64,000 nt of DNA from Tubulanus polymorphus (Eukaryota > Nemertea > Palaeonemertea > Tubulaniformes > Tubulanidae), in NCBI RefSeq assembly GCF_964204645.1, contig NC_134026.1, positions 7,192,001 to 7,256,000 of the forward strand. The letters are read 5' to 3'. Below the pieces are notes generated by a model. The model was not told the DNA's origin and did no database searches. It was given only the letters and a program-made list of their open reading frames with translations. Below are positions 59,246 to 64,000 of the stretch, in pieces. Numbering within the stretch: the stretch's first letter is position 1; each line of letters opens with the position of its first letter. The position numbers and the translations under genes were made by a program.

Positions 59246-61302
59246 ATGTTACCAGAAGACAGGAACAATTTGAATTTAACGCCGGTTAAAACGGTTTCAT
59301 CTGTTATTACAAAAAAGAAACACGGCAGGTCACGTGACACGGGATCGTCTGGACAAATATGGAGATACGAGGAGGATATAGGCCTAGATGAATTTGAAGG
59401 GAGATCAGATGTGACGTCGTGTTGTATCAGAGACGAATTCAAGGGTTATAGAACTCAAGACGGGCCCGAGACAGACTCCGAAATCATCACTTGTGCAACA
59501 ACTTCCGATTCCGGTGTAGAAGCGACACCTAGCGATGAAGATCATAACTATTACGTCGTCAGCAAGTCAGCTGATCTAGAAGCGACACCTAGTGACAAGG
59601 ATCGTACCTATAATGCTGTGAGTCAATCACCTAATCTAGGAGCGACACCTAGTGGCCGAGATGAGAACTACCTGATGCGGTTAGAAGAAATAGGTTCACC
59701 TGCCAGGGCTCGGTCTCACAGAAAGTCGCGTAAACCGATAAAGAGCGCAGATAAATCCGACCCTAATTTCAGAGGTGTGACTGTGAAATTCAATACAACA
59801 ATAGGTGATGATCGCACAAAACTGATCATTGAATCATCATTCAGGCGAGTAGTTCATAAACGGTCTGTTAAGAAAAACGATCATTTTCTATTCTGAAAGT
59901 ATGAACATATTCTTTGAAACATCATATAACATTTGAAATACAACAAACTGGACTAAGTTCCACAGTTTCCTTTGTAGTTACGTAATTCAGGACTCAGTTC
60001 CACAGTTCAGGATCCAGTTCCACATTATCCGAATCCGCAGTTCTACAGTTCTAGCCCCTGCAGTTCCACGGTTCTGGACTCAATTCCATATCTATTTTTT
60101 ACTTGTAGCAGTTTGAACAGATTGTCGAAAAGACGGAGAAATCAATTGAGACGAAGGCGCAGTTACGAGGAAGAAGATGAGTTAATGACCAGTTCAGATA
60201 GTGAGGAACAGACTATATCAATGAGACATAGTTGGTCCCTTAAATCAGGTAACACTTGTGAAACTGGTCCCCTGAATCATTGGAATTCAGTTCCCACTGA
60301 TGTTCTTAACAATTATCACTCCACTCCGGTAGATGGCGACTTGGTGTATTTCTGTATCGCGTTTTACCTTATGTTTTAAAGTCTTAAATACTTGTTGATG
60401 CCCCTGTGTATACCTCTCGTTGAGGTGATGAGTGTAAATAAATTCCAATTTCAAATTTAGAAAAAATTTCAATTCACAGGAAAACAATGCGCTTCTTGCT
60501 GCACAAAGAAAACCCCGTTATGGCGCGATGCCGAAGATGGAACACCTCTATGTAACGCATGCGGAATTAGGTAACATTAGCAAAATCACACATACCCGTA
60601 CTTACGTAGCGATAAGTCTGTGACTTAAGATCCGTGACTTAATCTTAAATGGGCTTAGATCTTAAGACTACAATTGATAAGCTGTTAGATTGGTTGGATA
60701 TACATGTGTAAAACCAAAATGACTTTCAACTGGTCTCAAGTTGTTAGATTGGTTATTGAACTAAGTACTATAGTTGGTCTTAGACTGGTCTTAAACAATT
60801 GGCCATGGCTATGCAAAACTGTGGGTCCCTTATAACTTTCTTCAAGGTAACTTCTTATCATTTTGATAACAACTGCATTTCTTTATTGCCATTTTCTGAT
60901 TATGCGATTTAGAGGCAAAATCCGGAGAAACAGTTAGAAAATAAACAAAATGTTCCAACAAACATTCCTTTCCCTTAGGTAACTTCTCTAATCTTTTTGA
61001 GAAAAAAAAACTAAATTTTTGATTGGCAATTTATGATTAGGAGATTTAGGGGCAAAATCCAGAGAAACTGTTAGAAAATTAACAACATATTTTAACACGG
61101 GATTTCTATTTCACCAGTCAAACACAAAATTCAACCGTGTCAACAATATCAATTTAAAATCAGATTGTCTTTATTCTACAGATATAAGAAATATCGCATA
61201 CGATGTGTTTGCTGTTGGTTCGTACCGAGAAAAGCGAGTAAAGCGAAATCGCTTTGCGCTAAATGCGGCCAGAAATTCCTCATATCTACGAAACGATTGT
61301 AA
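59246..61302 (+). CDS. ZGLP1: ZGLP1-like GATA zinc-finger protein, 4 exons
   Basis: Exons 59246-59862, 60109-60248, 60480-60570, 61182-61302, 322 residues. The first donor is GTCTGT, chosen because only it keeps phase. The C-terminus has a GATA finger, C256-x2-C259-x17-C277-x2-C280 with TPLWRDAEDGTPLCNACG, followed by a second CVCC...CAKC pair separated by a WFVPRK basic stretch. This pairing, with IRYKKY between, is that of ZGLP1 (GATA-like protein 1), a nuclear regulator linked in mouse to oogenic fate. The N-terminal two-thirds are unlike any domain I know: a triplicated ~21-residue unit (EATPSDEDHNYY, EATPSDKDRTYN, GATPSGRDENYL; residues ~90-150), a nuclear-localisation-like KRRRNQLRRRRS and an acidic Ser stretch. 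Called ortholog from the C-terminus only. Confidence 0.85.
60640..60800. repeat. GACTGGTCTCAAG-type motif copies in ZGLP1 intron 3
   Basis: Two or three degenerate units with CTGGTCTCAAGTTGTTAGAT and TTGGTTATTGAA, as in the P450 intron array at 47,430-47,720. Confidence 0.6.
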
Positions 61303-62276
61303 AGAATAATCCAGAGGAAAACGTACTAGAATGCAGCAATATTGAACACAGATCTTTGTGGAACAATGTCTTACCTTTTTCCGAAAATTCAGTGATCGCT
61401 TTCGGAGTTCCACAGTTCCACAGTGTGCAGCTCGAATTCAACTCTTGGGTTTTACACAAAAAAATCGTTAATGTACTAATTCTCAAGTCTTTGAGTCTAA
61501 TTTGCTGCGGAGACGCGGGTCCAGAATTGAAATAGCATGTATTCAAATGCATGTATGAAATCAAGCACGTATGAAATTATTCAATATTGAAATGTACATT
61601 TGTTACACAAAATGTACAATTGTAACATTAAATGTACTGTTTTGTTACATCTAATGTACACTTGTTACGTATATAAAATGCATGATGAATTCCTGTTAAA
61701 AATCCGTATAGAAGTTCAGTCTTTATGAATTTTTGATTTTATGCACATTCATTATTTGTTGTTTTGGAGGGAAATCTGTCTCCCCTAAAAGTGTTTACTT
61801 TAAGTTTAGTTGTTCTTATTAAGCTATGACAAGTTTGTCAAAAATGTTTTTGTTTTAATTTGCCACGTTATTCGATTAGTTATTATTTTCCCCAGCGAAT
61901 CGGGAGTCATTAATTCCTGGTCGAGATTTTCATAACAAAATAATCAAAAACTAAAAAAATACCTTTGTTATTTTTATACCCAACGTCTTATAAATATTTT
62001 TGTTAAAAAGATAATGAATTGTTATAAGCAGTGGATGAAAATTAATAAAATGTTCATAAAAGAGAAACGAGTTTGTTTAAATGATAATATCTGATTGCTG
62101 ATGGCCTCTTCGCTCATGGAATCGTAGCTTACATCGTGGCTCATCTCCATTCTGGTAAGCGAGGAAATTTTTTCATCAGCGACGAGTCGAACGGAAATGT
62201 CTAGAATTTTTCCGGAAATTGCCGAGTTGTCCCGAGTGGACAACAGTAGACTGACTGATTACTCGCTGACACAACG
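61303..62276. other. Downstream flank of ZGLP1-like gene
   Basis: A short cluster of TGTAACA/ATGTAC motifs at 61,590-61,670 (four alternating copies of TTGTTACA and AATGTAC), and AATAAA at about 62,043. No other gene evidence. Confidence 0.4.
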
Positions 62277-62700
62277 ATGACCTTTCTCTCCCCCTGTTCT
62301 CTTCTCCTTCCTCCCCTGCTCTCTTCTCTTTCCTCTCTCCCCTCCCGTCTTCTCTCTCCCTACCCTCCCTCTTCCTTACACTCCCTTCTCTCTACCCTAC
62401 CCTCACTGCGTTTCTCCTCCTCTCCTCTTTCCTCCATCCTCCCTCTCTCTTTCTTTCCATCTCCCCCTACCCTTCCTCTTCCTCCCCACCTCTCGCCCCT
62501 TCTCTCTCCTCCTTCCCCTCCCTCCCCTCCCATCATTTCGCCTCTCTCTTTTCTCTTCTCTTTCCTACCCTCCCTCTCTCTTTCCTTCCCCTCCCCTTTC
62601 TTATTTCTTCCTCCTCTCCCCTTTTCTCGTCCCCCACCCCCCTCTCTCTCTCTCTCTCTCTCTCCCTCTCTCTCTCTCCCTCTCTCTCTCACCCAATTCA
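62277..62700. repeat. Polypyrimidine tract, ~425 bp
   Basis: Almost pure C and T on the plus strand (TCTCC, CCTCTTTCC), ending in a long CT dinucleotide run at 62,645-62,690. The long frames on either strand follow from composition alone. Confidence 0.95.
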
Positions 62701-64000
62701 CACTCAAGTGATAATAACCCGTTCAATGAAAGGTCTTTCTCGTGAATGTGTCGTTTATTCATCATCCTGCACCGATATCCTCTAACAACTATACATACAA
62801 ACACAATGCATGGCGACCTTTACCAATCGTCTCTGGGGCGCTGTTTAATTTTCAGACTGTCTGTATCCACTTCATCTCGACCGATATTGAAATGTATTTA
62901 TTAACTCATTATCTTCGATTGAATAAAACTTTAAAAACAATTTTCAGAAATCGGAAACCAGTTATCTTTCGACATCAAAATACGTGAGTCAGGGAGTCAG
63001 AGTTGAAGAGTTTTATAGCTTAAAACAGTTTGAAAACATGAAGCAACTATGCTAGTTATTCTTGGACCTGGGCCCGAACTTTAAATCTGAATCGACGAAT
63101 CTTCAGAAAACTTAACAAGTTCGGTGCTGAAAAAGATTCAGAATTTGATTCAGCAAATGAACTAAATATTCAAATTCATAATAATGTGCTATCGAGTTCA
63201 TGAACTTTCATCCCAAGTTGCCGTCTGAGATGTACAAAAGGAGAGTGGCCACGTGACTAGCTGCTGCATCTATATGAGGCATATGAAGCAGCATCAGCAG
63301 CAGGCACTGGCAGGCGTTGGCGTTGGCGTTGGCGGCGGCTGCTGATTGTAAGATGTTCATTGATATGCGAATCAGGCCTATTGGAAACCGTATCTGTCGA
63401 CGCTACCGGAATAATACCATCTTGACATTCTCTTTACTTGTCCGTTAAAGGAACAGTGCAATGTGGTGCGGGTACTGTCTACTCCGCTCTTACAGCATCC
63501 CAGACGATATGTAGAGAGAGCAGCAGAAAAAAAGATGGCCGTCCCGCCTGCCTAATACTGCCTAGCAACAACCGCTCTGACGTCAGAATTAACATATAGC
63601 TATGGTAACCTGCGCGTCACTAGCCACTAGTGGCGCCATCCTCATTTCACGCACAGGGCTATAAATCCCTATACATCTTTTGAGTGCATTTGATAATCTT
63701 CAAGTTATTGGAAAATGTGGCTAAAAATGTAATGGTCACTTTATTACCTTTCATCAACGTAAGAATTTTTAGAATCATATTTGAAAAAAAAATCTCAATA
63801 CATAAATCATATATCAATCATATCATATCAATATATATATATATTTGGTTGTCACTGTTGGAAAAGTTGCTGCTGCTGCTGCTGCTGCTATTGCTGTTAC
63901 TATTGTGGAAACGAAATGGTTAAATTGAAAAGCATTAATTTCAGTAAAACTACATTATTCCCAGACTAAAGAGACACTACTCGGAGTTAGTTTACTCCGG
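62701..64000. other. Right end of the window, non-coding
   Basis: No gene supported. Notable are repeated GGCGTTGGCGTTGGC near 63,315, a TA run near 63,828-63,843 and a GCT repeat at about 63,865-63,892. A gene could begin beyond the window edge. Confidence 0.4.

Noticed and set aside
62277-62711. 144-codon (+) and 115-codon (-) frames, Ser/Leu/Pro-rich and Arg/Glu/Gly-rich
   Set aside because: Produced by the CT/GA composition of the polypyrimidine tract.

Overview
The window reads as a stretch of an invertebrate animal nuclear genome. Genes are multi-exon with GT-AG introns of a few hundred to a few thousand bases, start at ordinary Kozak-like ATGs, and are separated by repeat-rich, AT-rich DNA. 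The gene set (Toll-like receptor with one LRR block, clan-2 cytochrome P450, ASF1, ADP/ATP carrier, YJU2B, ZGLP1-like GATA factor) fits a bilaterian. A marine lophotrochozoan such as a mollusc, annelid or brachiopod is my best guess, but nothing here proves the phylum. There are no bacterial operons, CRISPR arrays or phage genes. All gene models were assembled by hand from splice signals and codon phase.

Layout. 1.3-10.6 kb (+): TBC1D2-like Rab GAP, 11 exons, with a higher-order minisatellite in intron 1. 12.8-14.4 kb (-): small SAM-domain protein (SAMD15-like), 3 exons. 15.4-18.3 kb (-): Toll-like receptor, 2 exons. 19.4-22.5 kb (-): histone chaperone ASF1, 4 exons, with an E2F-like palindrome and two CCAAT boxes just upstream. 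23.5-24.2 kb (+): VMAC-like coiled-coil protein whose last codons are the first unit of a large tandem array. 27.0-29.3 kb (+): ADP/ATP translocase, 2 exons, with a long hairpin element in its intron. 31.0-31.7 kb (-): small secreted six-cysteine peptide, 2 exons. 32.6-36.4 kb (-): splicing factor YJU2B (CCDC130). 38.3-43.8 kb: nested segmental duplication carrying one intact intronless GPCR, one copy that lost it, and one GPCR pseudogene. 45.0-52.0 kb (+): cytochrome P450, 6 exons. 52.9-53.3 kb: LINE relic. 53.8-56.9 kb (+): single-pass membrane protein with a MAM-like ectodomain, an apparent one-base frameshift and a duplicated last exon. 59.2-61.3 kb (+): ZGLP1-like GATA zinc-finger protein, 4 exons. 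61.3-64 kb: low-complexity and apparently non-coding DNA.

The genes do not form one pathway; they are ordinary neighbours. The distinctive feature is the non-coding DNA. It holds several families of small inverted-repeat elements, two minisatellites with higher-order structure (3 x 59 bp and 5 x 32 bp), short motifs that recur across tens of kilobases, and local gene and exon duplications at different stages of decay.
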